From positions 1-43,128 of the forward strand of contig JAEEQB010000042.1 in the NCBI GenBank assembly GCA_016285075.1: a DNA stretch of 43,128 nucleotides, in the 5' to 3' direction. The DNA is from Prevotella sp. (GTDB lineage Bacteria; Bacteroidota; Bacteroidia; Bacteroidales; Bacteroidaceae). Numbering within the stretch: the stretch's first letter is position 1; each line of letters begins with the position of its first letter. The notes below the pieces were generated by a model that saw nothing but the letters and a program-made list of their open reading frames with translations, was not told the DNA's origin and did not search any database. Both the position numbers and the translations under genes were made by a program. Positions 1 through 8,557 of the stretch are shown in pieces.

Positions 1-135
1 GCTTTCGACGATGCCATCAAGCGTAGCATTGAACGTACAGCCGTAGTGAAGATTACCCTGACAGAGCCTCCTACGGGAAAGCGGAAACAGTATGACAAGG
101 AAGGTGAAGAAATGAAATGGCAAAGAAAGGAATGA
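1..135 (+). CDS. C-terminal end of an unidentified protein (partial)
   Basis: The first base opens an uninterrupted frame of 44 codons ending in TGA at 133-135, so this is the tail of a gene that begins before the window. The tail is charged, rich in Lys and Glu (ends KWQRKE). No family could be recognised from so short a piece. A palindromic repeat begins 6 bp after the stop codon, as it does after many genes in this region, which supports this being a real gene end. Confidence 0.5.
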   Translation, partial: AFDDAIKRSIERTAVVKITLTEPPTGKRKQYDKEGEEMKWQRKE

Positions 136-140
136 AGGAG

Positions 141-225
141 ATCATGGGGACAGGTTTTTGAATGAATTCGGTGAATTCATTCAAAAACCTGTCCCCATGA
201 TTCCCCCAAAACCTGTCCCCATGAT
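141..225. repeat. GGGGACAGG palindrome, cluster 1
   Basis: A near-perfect palindrome at 141-201 has arms ATCATGGGGACAGGTTTTTG and its complement around a GAATTC-GGT-GAATTC centre. An extra right half-unit (AAAACCTGTCCCCATGAT) follows to 225. The variable base next to the G-run is T on the left and A on the right, so the arms stay paired. It lies 6 bp after the stop codon at 135. Confidence 0.9.
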
Positions 226-275
226 CTACGACGATGTGCCATTCATCACAAATCGATGCAGAATATCCCAGATTT

Positions 276-306
276 TTTGTGCTTTCCACAATAATTTGTA
301 ATTTTG
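276..306 (+). promoter_or_regulatory. Bacteroidota-type promoter
   Basis: TTTG at 276-279 (-33) is separated by 19 bp from TAATTTTG at 299-306 (-7, consensus TAnnTTTG). It points into the gene starting at 331 and leaves a leader of roughly 18 bases. Confidence 0.6.
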
Positions 307-330
307 CAGCGTCTTTAATCTACATAGAAT

Positions 331-1065
331 ATGAATAAAATGAAATTTTGTCAGAGTTGCGGCATGCCGCTCACCGAAGATGTCCTCGGCACCAATGCCG
401 ACGGAAGTAAGAACGAAGATTACTGTATGTACTGCTACAGGGATGGAAAGTTCTTGCAAGACTGCACGATGGAAGAGATGATCGAACATTGTGCGCAGTT
501 TGTTGGTGCTGTCAACGAGGGGTTAGAGAAACCCATCACTAAAGAGGAGTACATTGGCATGATGAAAACATATTTCCCCCAGTTAAAGCGTTGGCGCCAA
601 ACGTTGGATGTCAGTAACGATGAAGTCATGAAAGTTAACCCCGCTTTGGCAGGCGTTAAAGAACTCATTGCACAGATGGCCGACAAACTGCCCATCGCTT
701 ACATCTCGTCAGTAGACCAAGAAGGTTTTCCTTGGACCAAGGCCATGTTGAAACCACGCAAACGCGAGGGTATCAAAACCTTCTACTTTACAACCAACAC
801 ATTCTCAATACGCGTGGCTCAATACAAGGCCAACCCCAGGGCAAGCATCTATTTCTGCGATGCCAAAGGCTTCAAGGGTATGATGCTACGAGGCACGATG
901 GAGGTACTGACAGATGCCGCCTCGAAAGAGATGATCTGGCACGATGGCGACGAGCAGTACTATCCCGGTGGTGTGACCGATCCCAATTACTGCGTGTTGA
1001 AGTTCACCGCCACCGACGGCCGTTTCTACAGTGATTTCTATCCGCGTAGTTTCGTGATTGAATAA
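331..1065 (+). CDS. Zinc-ribbon / pyridoxamine 5'-phosphate oxidase-like FMN-binding protein
   Basis: The 244-aa protein has two parts. Residues 1-90 form a putative zinc ribbon with CxxCG (CQSCGMPL) and CMYC cysteine pairs, of the kind found alone as a small 'putative zinc ribbon' family. Residues from about 100 on resemble the split-barrel fold of pyridoxamine 5'-phosphate oxidase-like / general stress protein 26 proteins (LPIAYISSVDQEGFPWTKAM, then a central GTMEVL strand). Such proteins bind FMN or related flavins; the exact substrate is not known. A second ATG at codon 4 is possible. The gene has its own promoter at 276-306. The next gene follows after 21 bases and may be co-transcribed. 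Confidence 0.8.
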   Translation: MNKMKFCQSCGMPLTEDVLGTNADGSKNEDYCMYCYRDGKFLQDCTMEEMIEHCAQFVGAVNEGLEKPITKEEYIGMMKTYFPQLKRWRQTLDVSNDEVMKVNPALAGVKELIAQMADKLPIAYISSVDQEGFPWTKAMLKPRKREGIKTFYFTTNTFSIRVAQYKANPRASIYFCDAKGFKGMMLRGTMEVLTDAASKEMIWHDGDEQYYPGGVTDPNYCVLKFTATDGRFYSDFYPRSFVIE

Positions 1066-1086
1066 TATCTAACTGAATTGAGAAAT

Positions 1087-2247
1087 ATGAAACGAACATT
1101 ATGCCAATGGTGCTTGATGTTGCTGATGCTGCTATTTGCAAGTGCCAACCAGTGCTTCTCACAACTCCAGCCGAACCAGTTCAAATTCCTCAGCGACTCC
1201 CTCTATCAGACTGTGTCGGAATACCAGTCGGGCAACAAGTATCAGAAGGATGCCATCCTCTTTATGGATATGGTGGCAGATACTCATCCTTATTATTTTA
1301 AGGCAGAGCGACGCGCTGAATGGTTTGCCAAGAAGCAGGCGCTCTTGGAAAAGTGCAGGAACATTGAGACCGACGAGACCTTTGCCGATGCTCTCATTGA
1401 CGTGTTAGGACCTCTCCACGACAAGCATACAGACCTTACAACAGTGAAGCGTATGGAGGAGAGCAAGCAGAAGGTAAATAAGAAAGACCACACTGAGGAT
1501 ATTCCTGGTGTCATTGACGTGGAGCATATTATGCGTCGACATGATTCCAACTACGACTATCAGATATTCCCAGACTATCACATCTGCTATCTCCAGTTCA
1601 ACCAGTGTGTGAATGCGAAGGACTATCCTTTTGCCAAGTTCCTCAATGACATGTTTGCCAAGATGGAGGAGGAGGGCATCAAAACTCTGATAGTGGATGC
1701 ACAATATAACAACGGCGGTAGCAGCCAACTCTGTGACGAGCTACTCATACATCTCTATCCCTTGGACAGGACGAAGTTTTTTACTACTTATCTCCGTTTC
1801 TCTGACCTCATGGCTGCCTATAATCCAAGGATAGCCGTAGTCAAGAAGAATTGGGAGGACGGCGGTCACAAGGACGAACTCTATCAGATGCCCGCGCCAA
1901 AGATTCCTGCAGATTTCCAACAGCCGAAGCCATTTGAAGGCCAGGTGGTCTTCGTCATGGGCAAACGCACATTCAGCAGTGCGGGTATGCTCCTTACTAT
2001 GGCCCGTGACAACCATATTGGCACCATTATTGGCACAACCTCCACCTTCTCGCCCTCCCATTATGGCGAAGTACTCCCTTACCGTCTCCCCAATACAGGT
2101 GTGCTGGGAAGCATCGCCTGCAAGTTCTTTGCCCGTCCAGATGCTGCAACAGTGGATGACAAATGTATGGAACCGGATGTAAAGGTTGATCTTGATGACA
2201 AAGATGCTTTGTGGCAAAATATTATTGTGAATTACGGAAACAAATAA
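1087..2247 (+). CDS. S41 family peptidase, secreted
   Basis: An N-terminal hydrophobic stretch (WCLMLLMLLFASANQCFS) is a signal peptide, possibly with a lipobox-like Cys, so the enzyme acts in the periplasm or at the outer membrane. The C-terminal half has the tail-specific/S41 protease layout: LIVDAQYNNGGSS (the strand and Gly-rich turn) and TFSSAGML, which carries the likely catalytic Ser. No PDZ domain is obvious. The ATG at 1087 is preferred over the upstream TTG in the same frame at 1078. It follows the zinc-ribbon gene by 21 bases. The substrate is unknown. Confidence 0.75.
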   Translation: MKRTLCQWCLMLLMLLFASANQCFSQLQPNQFKFLSDSLYQTVSEYQSGNKYQKDAILFMDMVADTHPYYFKAERRAEWFAKKQALLEKCRNIETDETFADALIDVLGPLHDKHTDLTTVKRMEESKQKVNKKDHTEDIPGVIDVEHIMRRHDSNYDYQIFPDYHICYLQFNQCVNAKDYPFAKFLNDMFAKMEEEGIKTLIVDAQYNNGGSSQLCDELLIHLYPLDRTKFFTTYLRFSDLMAAYNPRIAVVKKNWEDGGHKDELYQMPAPKIPADFQQPKPFEGQVVFVMGKRTFSSAGMLLTMARDNHIGTIIGTTSTFSPSHYGEVLPYRLPNTGVLGSIACKFFARPDAATVDDKCMEPDVKVDLDDKDALWQNIIVNYGNK

Positions 2248-2353
2248 GATGTCACACCTGCCCAACATCTGCAACGTCTAGATACAAATAGAGTGATAAT
2301 CCGTCCTAATCGTCCCGATGGAAAGGCTTTGGAATGGAACAAAACAAGTAAAG

Positions 2354-3478
2354 ATGATGTATAAGACTAGCAATCTCCCCAACACCCGAATCGATGTGGC
2401 TGATGCCCTGAGAGGCATCGCTGTGGCCGGCATCATCCTGTTTCACTCCGTAGAGCACTTCAATATTTTCACACAGGAGCCGATAGCCCATCCGCTGGCC
2501 AGCGACAAGACGGTGGTCGATGTCTTGACCTGGCTGCTCTCTGGCAAGATGTACGGCATCTTCGCCATGCTCTTCGGCTTGAGTTTCTTCATCATGAACG
2601 ACAATCAGCAACAGATGGGCAAGAATTTCTCTTTACGCTTTGCCTGGCGAATGTGCTTGTTGTTCGGCTTTGGCATTGTCAACATGGCCATCTACGATGG
2701 TGATATCCTGATGTTCTATGCGTGCTATGGTCTGTTGCTCATCCCTGTCAGCTATCTACCATCGAAGTGGGTGTGGTGCATCATCGCCCTATTGGCCATC
2801 CAGCCCGTGGAGTTGTTCTGCCTGCTGGCGGGCACGACAATCGACCACAGTACCATGTGGGAGATGTATGCAAAACTTACCAGTGCACACGAGCACGGAA
2901 CGTTTTGGGAGAACACCCTTACGAACCTCCGCTACGGCTTTGAGGAGAATTTCCGTTTCAATATCTACAGCGGACGACTGACGCAGTTGCTCTGCCTCTT
3001 CATCCTCGGCATGCAGTTGGGACGACAGAGATTATTCTACAATGAGGGCAGTCATCTGAAGATATGGCATAACATTCTCATTTGCTCGGCCATCTCTGTC
3101 TTTGCGTTGAGCTTTGTGGATTTCGGTGAACTTGACTCATGGCTGGACCCCATCTACAACCTCTTGATTCTGTTGATGATTGTCTCTGCCGTCGTCTCGG
3201 CATGGTATGCATTCGATGGCGTTCGCCGAGTGCTTCATCACCTCTGCATTTTTGGTCGCATGAGTCTCACCAACTATCTGCTCCAGTCCATCATCGGCTG
3301 TTTCATCTTCTGCGGCTATGGGCTTGCCTGTTATCACCGTTTAGGTGTTACCTACGCCGTCATGGTGGGATGTGGAATGGTCGTTTGTCAGTATCTTTTT
3401 GCCCGTTATTGGTTCAGCAGCCATTCTCGCGGACCGTTAGAAGGCCTTTGGAGAAAACTGACATGGATTCATTTTTAA
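2354..3478 (+). CDS. DUF418 family multi-pass membrane protein
   Basis: The N-terminus RIDVADALRGIAVAGIILFH and the C-terminal block GRMSLTNYLLQSIIGCFIF are hallmarks of the DUF418 (YeiB-like) family, often described as putative inner-membrane transferases or transporters. About nine to ten hydrophobic segments can be seen. The ATG at 2354 is preferred because it follows a purine-rich AAGTAAAG; an in-frame ATG at 2318 would add 12 residues. Its function is not established. Confidence 0.8.
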   Translation: MMYKTSNLPNTRIDVADALRGIAVAGIILFHSVEHFNIFTQEPIAHPLASDKTVVDVLTWLLSGKMYGIFAMLFGLSFFIMNDNQQQMGKNFSLRFAWRMCLLFGFGIVNMAIYDGDILMFYACYGLLLIPVSYLPSKWVWCIIALLAIQPVELFCLLAGTTIDHSTMWEMYAKLTSAHEHGTFWENTLTNLRYGFEENFRFNIYSGRLTQLLCLFILGMQLGRQRLFYNEGSHLKIWHNILICSAISVFALSFVDFGELDSWLDPIYNLLILLMIVSAVVSAWYAFDGVRRVLHHLCIFGRMSLTNYLLQSIIGCFIFCGYGLACYHRLGVTYAVMVGCGMVVCQYLFARYWFSSHSRGPLEGLWRKLTWIHF

Positions 3479-3536
3479 GTTAATGCGTCAGTGGGTTTCC
3501 CGTTTCGTCAGGTCAGCATTCTCACGGCAGCCCTGA

Positions 3537-3899
3537 CTACCCTCGCCTACTCGCATACTTCGCCCTGACAATCTCGTAAGAGTTTCGGGTCAGTTCCTGC
3601 AGCAAGTCATTTGGCGCATGATTAGGGTCGATGCCTATCCAGTGCTTGGGCGATTCGTTATATGGATTGCCGATGCACTCATACTGTGCCTTCAGATCCT
3701 CAATGCGCTCCGGTTGGCATTTCAACGAGATGACCGAGAAATCATTGCAATCGAAGAAAGAGAACATGTGGCCTTGAACGTAAAACACCAACACCCCCTC
3801 TCCATTCTTGAATTTCCGGAAAGGCAGTTTCTCTTCAACATCTGTGCCTAATGACAGGCAATACTCACGATAGTCTTCTATATTCACACGATTTGTCAA
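3537..3899 (-). CDS. MmcQ/YjbR family protein
   Basis: The 120-aa protein matches the MmcQ/YjbR family in length and pattern: an N-terminal helix with YREYCLSLG, the LPFRKFKNGEGVLVFY strand region, the middle FSVISLKCQPER block and C-terminal HWIGIDPNHAPNDLLQEL. The fold is CyaY-like and members are called DNA-binding by similarity only; their role is unclear. The start is a TTG at 3899, because no in-frame ATG lies upstream before a stop. Confidence 0.8.
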   Translation of the reverse strand: MTNRVNIEDYREYCLSLGTDVEEKLPFRKFKNGEGVLVFYVQGHMFSFFDCNDFSVISLKCQPERIEDLKAQYECIGNPYNESPKHWIGIDPNHAPNDLLQELTRNSYEIVRAKYASRRG

Positions 3900-3952
3900 A
3901 TGGGAAATTTACTTTGTCATCCTGTTCAGGAATACTTTCATCAGGTTGGCTA

Positions 3953-4105
3953 TTTCCGAGTGATGAAATCCTCACGGTTGGGTGACTTAGTCTGTCCAAA
4001 AGCAAGAAAGTCTGGTGCTATCAAGTGGAAATCATCTGCCAGTTCTGGCATCAGTTCACGAAACATGTGACTACTGCTTGGAAAGCTGTAACTGCTGGTC
4101 TTGGA
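3953..4105 (-). pseudogene. Alpha/beta hydrolase remnant
   Basis: The minus-strand frame reads YSFPSSSHMFRELMPELADD followed by FHLIAPDFLAFGQT, which matches the early part of alpha/beta hydrolases (oxyanion HGFPTSSHMFR, then APDxPGFGxS). Both the N-terminal strand and the catalytic domain are absent, the oxyanion HG has become YS, and no start codon fits. This is a fragment of about 45 residues left from a deleted gene. Confidence 0.55.
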
Positions 4106-4131
4106 TATTTGTATGTATATGCCATCATCAA

Positions 4132-4830
4132 TTATAAATCCTTGAACGCCTCCAAAAGCATCTTCATGCCTTCTGTGGCTGTCGTTTTGAAGTGAGTGAA
4201 GCCCAGTTGAGTACATTGTTCCATCTCTCCAGGGTCAATCACGAACTTGGGGACTTCATGGTGGGCATAGTTGATAAACCCCGCTGCCGGATAGACCTTC
4301 AGCGAAGTGCCAACCACTACAAAGATATCTGCCTCACTAACGATGTCGATAGCCACATTCATGCTGTCAATATATTCGCCAAACATCACAATATAAGGAC
4401 GTAGTTGTGATCCGTCTTCCGCTTTATCTCCAACCATGATGGGAGTGGTCAACGGATATTCCTTTACGCATGTTGTCCGATTGTCCATCGAGCAGACTTT
4501 GCTCAATTCACCATGCAGGTGAATCACCTCTGTTGAGCCAGCCCGTTCATGCAGATTATCTACGTTCTGCGTAATAATTGTCACCTTATGCTCTTTTTCC
4601 AATTCCGCAATCATCTTGTGAGCCTCGTTGGGTTCCACTTCTGCCAGTTGCTTCCGCCTCCAGTTATAGAAATCGAGACATTTCTGCGTCTCATTATAGA
4701 GAGCGCCTGTACTGGCCAGATGTACCCACTCCTCGTTAGTCCACATACCGTCCTTGCCACGGAATGTTGCAAGTCCGCTTTCAGCGCTTATACCTGCTCC
4801 TGTCAGGAATACTATATGTTGTCTTGTCAT
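4132..4830 (-). CDS. cobB: NAD-dependent protein deacylase (sirtuin)
   Basis: A 232-aa Sir2 protein. The NAD-binding motif GAGISAESGLATFRG is at residues 11-25; TQNVDNLHERAGS and HGE (catalytic His) are central; GTSLKVYPAAG closes the cofactor site. Sirtuins remove acyl groups from lysines using NAD and release O-acyl-ADP-ribose and nicotinamide. Only weak remains of the usual two Cys pairs for structural zinc are visible (VCSMDNRTTC), which is common in short bacterial sirtuins. The ATG at 4830 is chosen over an upstream TTG. The ADP-ribosylglycohydrolase gene ends 33 bases upstream, so the two probably share a transcript. Confidence 0.88.
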   Translation of the reverse strand: MTRQHIVFLTGAGISAESGLATFRGKDGMWTNEEWVHLASTGALYNETQKCLDFYNWRRKQLAEVEPNEAHKMIAELEKEHKVTIITQNVDNLHERAGSTEVIHLHGELSKVCSMDNRTTCVKEYPLTTPIMVGDKAEDGSQLRPYIVMFGEYIDSMNVAIDIVSEADIFVVVGTSLKVYPAAGFINYAHHEVPKFVIDPGEMEQCTQLGFTHFKTTATEGMKMLLEAFKDL

Positions 4831-4863
4831 CTTATTCAAAGTTTTTTTGTTATGATTAGCCTA

Positions 4864-6105
4864 TTAGTAATTGATTCCTGCTGGGATCATTTCACAATAT
4901 CTTTCTATCCACTGAGTTTTCTCTGGTGTAATATCCCTGTCATACTCACTTGTAATACAGCCCTGATGGAGATCATCGGCAACAGCGAGGATGATATCAT
5001 GAAGTTCCAGATGCTCCTTGAACTTTGATGGGATGGCATCGTAGCCAACAATAGCTCCGATGATGTTTCCTGCCACAGCTCCTGTAGAGTCGCTGTCACC
5101 ATCATGGTTGACAGCACACACCAGAGTATCTTCGAAGCTGTCAATATGGCGGGCTACAGAATAAATGGCAATGGCCAGTGTCTCTTCGCCAACCCATCCT
5201 TCACCAAGGCGGCTGAGGTTCTCCACGTCAGTTAGCTCATTGTCTGCGAGCATTAATGCACGTTCCACAAGTTCTCTCTGCCGTTCTACAGCATTATGAA
5301 ACACCTCACCGATAGGCTTCTTGTCGTCCCAGGTCAGTTCAGAAACATTATTCGTCACTTTGATTTCTGGCAACAACTGTAGAGCCTCATTAACGATGTT
5401 GTCAAAGACTTTCCTGTATTCAGTCTTGTCCAAACCTGTCAATGGTGTGTTCTTTACCAGTCTATATAAAATATGTGTTAGTACCATAGCAGGCATCCAT
5501 CCCAATGGATGTTTGTGGGTCAAACGGGCAATCTCACCACCCGCCACGTCAATCTCCTCTATAGTGTACCTACCATTATGACAAGCACAGAACAGTCCAT
5601 ATGGAGCTACACGCATCACACCGCCACAACCCTTACTGTCGTTATCAGGTGTACGTCCTTTCTTCATGTCGGCAATAGCAGTCAAACAGGTGTTTCCAGG
5701 AGCACGGCGCACATATAACTGTGGAATAGCACTCAGCCAAGTATGGCGAGACTGTTTCATCACTTCGTTATACGTCTTCATCTGTGTGTCGTACCAGTCT
5801 TGGTAGGCATATTCCACATAAAACTCAGGAACACCTCCGATTCCTCGCATATATCCGCGAGTCAGTCCCATCAGCATTCCGTTAGCTGTAAAGAGCGTCA
5901 TCTGCGTATCATCACTAATCTCAGCAACACCACCTCGCAACTCATACTCCGTAATACCAGGCTGACCATATCTGGAAATAATCTCAGAATAGCGGTCGAA
6001 CTCCACAGTATAACCCAATGCATCACCAGCTGCACCACCAATGAGAGAGCCTCTAACAAGGTCGAGCCTCCTGTCTTCTCTTAAACTCTTTTTGCCTTCT
6101 GCCAT
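4864..6105 (-). CDS. ADP-ribosylglycohydrolase family protein
   Basis: A 413-aa member of the DraG/ARH family. Metal-ligand motifs are seen at the N-terminus (LVRGSLIGGAAGDALG), in EISDDTQMTLFTANGML, and near the C-terminus (VNHDGDSDSTGAVAGNIIGA), the binuclear Mg site that hydrolyses ADP-ribose from proteins or small molecules. The protein is somewhat longer than minimal DraG (about 300 aa), with extra central helices. The start is the ATG at 6105; 6117 is only a TTG. A TAAATTTG -7 box at 6153-6146 suggests its own promoter. It lies between a WYL regulator and a sirtuin, both on the same strand. Confidence 0.85.
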   Translation of the reverse strand: MAEGKKSLREDRRLDLVRGSLIGGAAGDALGYTVEFDRYSEIISRYGQPGITEYELRGGVAEISDDTQMTLFTANGMLMGLTRGYMRGIGGVPEFYVEYAYQDWYDTQMKTYNEVMKQSRHTWLSAIPQLYVRRAPGNTCLTAIADMKKGRTPDNDSKGCGGVMRVAPYGLFCACHNGRYTIEEIDVAGGEIARLTHKHPLGWMPAMVLTHILYRLVKNTPLTGLDKTEYRKVFDNIVNEALQLLPEIKVTNNVSELTWDDKKPIGEVFHNAVERQRELVERALMLADNELTDVENLSRLGEGWVGEETLAIAIYSVARHIDSFEDTLVCAVNHDGDSDSTGAVAGNIIGAIVGYDAIPSKFKEHLELHDIILAVADDLHQGCITSEYDRDITPEKTQWIERYCEMIPAGINY

Positions 6106-6281
6106 GTTTATAATCAATTTGCGTTTATAATATCACTTTCGGATGCAAATTTAGGCCGATGTTGTCTCAATTCGTGGCACAAGCGAGAGAAAAATGAAGT
6201 TTACTTCAATTTTTCCGAGTGCAGTAACGATTCGCCATAGGCAAATTGTGGCACAACATCTAAGAATCTTTATTCTCGGAC

Positions 6282-7223
6282 TCATTTTTCTTGTGGCAAG
6301 TACATTTCTGCAGCCTCCAAGTGCATGTCGCGTATCTCGTCTGCCAACCATTGTGGCGAGAGCACCTTGACCTGACTGCCACGGCTCAGGAAGTGGGCAC
6401 TCAGGTCTATTGTCGGTCTCATGTAGAGTTCAAAGTCTGCGAAGCTCTCACCCCTGCCAATCTCTCGCTGGCTGTGGTGGATAGGCAAGTCTCTGATGTA
6501 GAAACGCTCGTAGCCAAATGCTCTGATGACGATTCTCTCTGCTGGAGTACCATCACCCACCAACACACCATAGCACTCATTAAAATATTCCTGTGCGTCA
6601 AAGTCTGGATCTATTTTGAACTTGATGTCAGTCAGCGACATCTCCAGAATCCTGTCAAACGAGAACACCCCGAAATAGTCCGTCTCATGCTTCTCTTCCG
6701 TAGCATCACGTTGGAAGTGCCCCAGAATATACCAGCGTTGCTTCAACAGCTTGATGCAATAAGGCTCAAACACCAGGTGATTGGGCTTGTCGGTACCGTA
6801 TTTCCTGTAGTCAACGGCTATCCTGACACTCTTCTTCATCGCCTCAATCACCATCTTCAGATATTCGCCCTCGTATGGCACCTCTTCCAGCAGGATCCTG
6901 TTTTGCAGCGACATGCTCTCACTGACCACGTTGCTCACTGATAGTGTTGACAGCATCCAGTTCTGCACGCTGTCCTCTCTGAGCACATAGTCATTGCCGA
7001 TGTAGTACTCATACCCGTTCTGGCGGTCACAGTCAATGTAGATGCCGAAGATGTCCTCAATAGCATCCTTATGGCGTGCAAAGGTAGAACGAGCCAGTTC
7101 TACGCCCTCACTCATATCCGTCTGCAGCCACTTCTCGTTGATCTCTGCAAACGTAATCCTCCTGGCCTTGCGAATGGTGTTCACAAGCCAGATATATTCT
7201 TTGAACTTTGCCGGTATCTTCAT
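6282..7223 (-). CDS. WYL-domain transcriptional regulator
   Basis: A 313-aa protein with an N-terminal winged-helix-like region (residues 1-75, with a predicted HTH around ELARSTFARHKDAIEDIFGI) and a WYL domain from about 125 to 205 (VRIAVDYRKYG, FEPYCIKLLKQRWYILGH, FSFDRI), then a WCX-like C-terminal domain. WYL regulators sense small ligands, often nucleotides or single-stranded DNA, and control stress and defence genes. It is the first gene of a same-strand set followed 176 bases later by the ADP-ribosylglycohydrolase and then the sirtuin, so those are candidate targets. Confidence 0.8.
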   Translation of the reverse strand: MKIPAKFKEYIWLVNTIRKARRITFAEINEKWLQTDMSEGVELARSTFARHKDAIEDIFGIYIDCDRQNGYEYYIGNDYVLREDSVQNWMLSTLSVSNVVSESMSLQNRILLEEVPYEGEYLKMVIEAMKKSVRIAVDYRKYGTDKPNHLVFEPYCIKLLKQRWYILGHFQRDATEEKHETDYFGVFSFDRILEMSLTDIKFKIDPDFDAQEYFNECYGVLVGDGTPAERIVIRAFGYERFYIRDLPIHHSQREIGRGESFADFELYMRPTIDLSAHFLSRGSQVKVLSPQWLADEIRDMHLEAAEMYLPQEK

Positions 7224-7715
7224 AAGCCTATCTATTTATTTCGTTTACACAATTAATAAGTTTTGGCTGTTTCACATATTCTGCATTAATAGCCAGATTA
7301 AATGCGTTCTTTTTAGATAATTGAGAGCGAAGAGTAATCATCAGTTCGTGTACACTTCACCTGTATGCGCTATTGGTTTTCAAATGGAGGGTGACGATGA
7401 ACCCGTCACTCTGCGTCTCTGGAGTGAATGAGCCGACCTTTCATGCTTTTATTCTATGTCTCATGTTCTATCAGTTATCAATTGTGGGGACAAAGATACG
7501 AATAATTTGCCATAATTGTCTTATGACACTCCTTTTTATAACATTTATTCGTATCAGGGACGTGAGCTGTGATTGTGGCGAGCGAAGATGAGCCTGTCTA
7601 TGGAAAAGATGATTTGGCTGAGATTTCAGCTGTCAATAACTCACTGGAAACTCCGACTGAGTTCTGTTTTTGGGGGGGCAGGAGAATGCCAGAATGCAAA
7701 AAGGATGGATTTTTC
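7224..7715. other. Intergenic region with no supported gene
   Basis: About 490 bp without a credible coding frame. Short frames here have no family features or plausible starts. A homopolymer run of seven G follows a T-tract at 7672-7678; nothing else stands out. The region separates the divergent WYL gene from the truncated receptor fragment. Confidence 0.5.
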
Positions 7716-7745
7716 TTGGTGCTTTTAAAAAAATCCATATATTTG
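7716..7745 (+). promoter_or_regulatory. Bacteroidota-type promoter
   Basis: A TTG at 7716-7718 is placed 19 bp before TATATTTG at 7738-7745, which fits the -33/-7 layout. It would start transcription about 40 bases before the fragment gene at 7792. Confidence 0.45.
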
Positions 7746-7791
7746 CAAACTGTAATCAATTAATAGAATTTTTGGCACTTTGAAACAATGG

Positions 7792-8295
7792 ATGAGAATC
7801 AGTAAATATAGAAATTTTATAAGAGCTTGTGGATTTTTGTTGGCGTTGAGCATGAATGGCGTGACAGCCCATGCTGCCGACGCCGATGAGATCATCGAGT
7901 TTCAAGGCGACCGTTATGTGATTCATGTGGACAGGATGAATCCCGACAGCGAGATGACCTTGATGGATGTGTTGAACACCTGTCCCGAATTCTTGTCCAT
8001 CAACGGAAAGAAGATCGACCAGAATTATAAGTTGCGTACTGACAACATCGACCTCGTCGTGGATGCCGAATCGTTCTTGGCCCAGGTGAAGGCCATCGAG
8101 ATAGACCATATCCAGATCTGCAGCAACACCTCAGTGGCCAAAGCAGTGAACGGAACGAAAGGGGTGATAGACATTTATTATCGCGACGATGTCAAGACTG
8201 ACGGCAAGGCGGCTCTGTCAGGTAGCACCTATGGCAATGGCATGCTCTACGCCGATGTGACCAACAGGAGCGAGAAACTTACATTACAAGCCTAA
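7792..8295 (+). pseudogene. Outer-membrane receptor N-terminal fragment (plug-like), truncated
   Basis: After a signal peptide (ACGFLLALSMNGVTAHA), residues 30-165 look like the plug-type domain of an outer-membrane beta-barrel receptor: MTLMDVLNTCPEFLSINGKK, the IDLVVDAES stretch and a conserved TKGVIDIYYRDDVKTDGKAA run, followed by the first barrel strands (GSTYGNGMLYADV). It then stops at residue 168, where a barrel of several hundred residues should follow. The signal peptide and promoter are kept, but the protein cannot be a functional receptor. A repeat cluster begins 134 bp further on. It could instead be a short secreted protein in its own right, which seems less likely. Confidence 0.55.
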
Positions 8296-8428
8296 GTAGA
8301 TCACGGGGTCGGTTCTAGTGATCATTTTTCGCGTTGAAAATTTGGATGTTCGGGAATAAGTTCTTGCGTCTCTGCGGTAGCAAGCGGCAGAGCCGAGCGT
8401 GTATCTTTGCCTTCGTATTTGAAAACAA

Positions 8429-8519
8429 GAATCAGGGGGACAGGTTTTTGAAGTGAAATCCATTTCATGGTTTCATTCAAAAACCTGTCCCCCTGATTCT
8501 CCCCTGTCCCCCTGATTCT
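8429..8519. repeat. GGGGACAGG palindrome, cluster 2
   Basis: A full palindrome (8429-8499) of the class with a GAAATCCATTTC centre carries an extra short right half (CCTGTCCCCCTGATTC) to 8519. It lies in a convergent intergenic gap, 18 bp from the stop codon of the flavodoxin gene on the minus strand. Confidence 0.9.
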
Positions 8520-8527
8520 TCCACTAA

Positions 8528-8557
8528 GGGTGGAGAGTCATTTGTTACTCTCCACCC
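8528..8557 (-). terminator. Hairpin at the end of the flavin reductase/flavodoxin operon
   Basis: GGGTGGAGAGT (8528-8538) and ACTCTCCACCC (8547-8557) form a perfect 11-bp stem with an 8-base loop. It spans the stop codon of the minus-strand flavodoxin gene. The T-run expected after an intrinsic terminator is poor, so it may act as a 3' protective structure instead. Confidence 0.45.

Noticed and set aside
7672..7678. Run of seven G after a T-tract, considered as a phase-variable contingency site
   Set aside because: It lies in no gene and well upstream of the promoter at 7716-7745; a single tract gives no evidence for phase variation.
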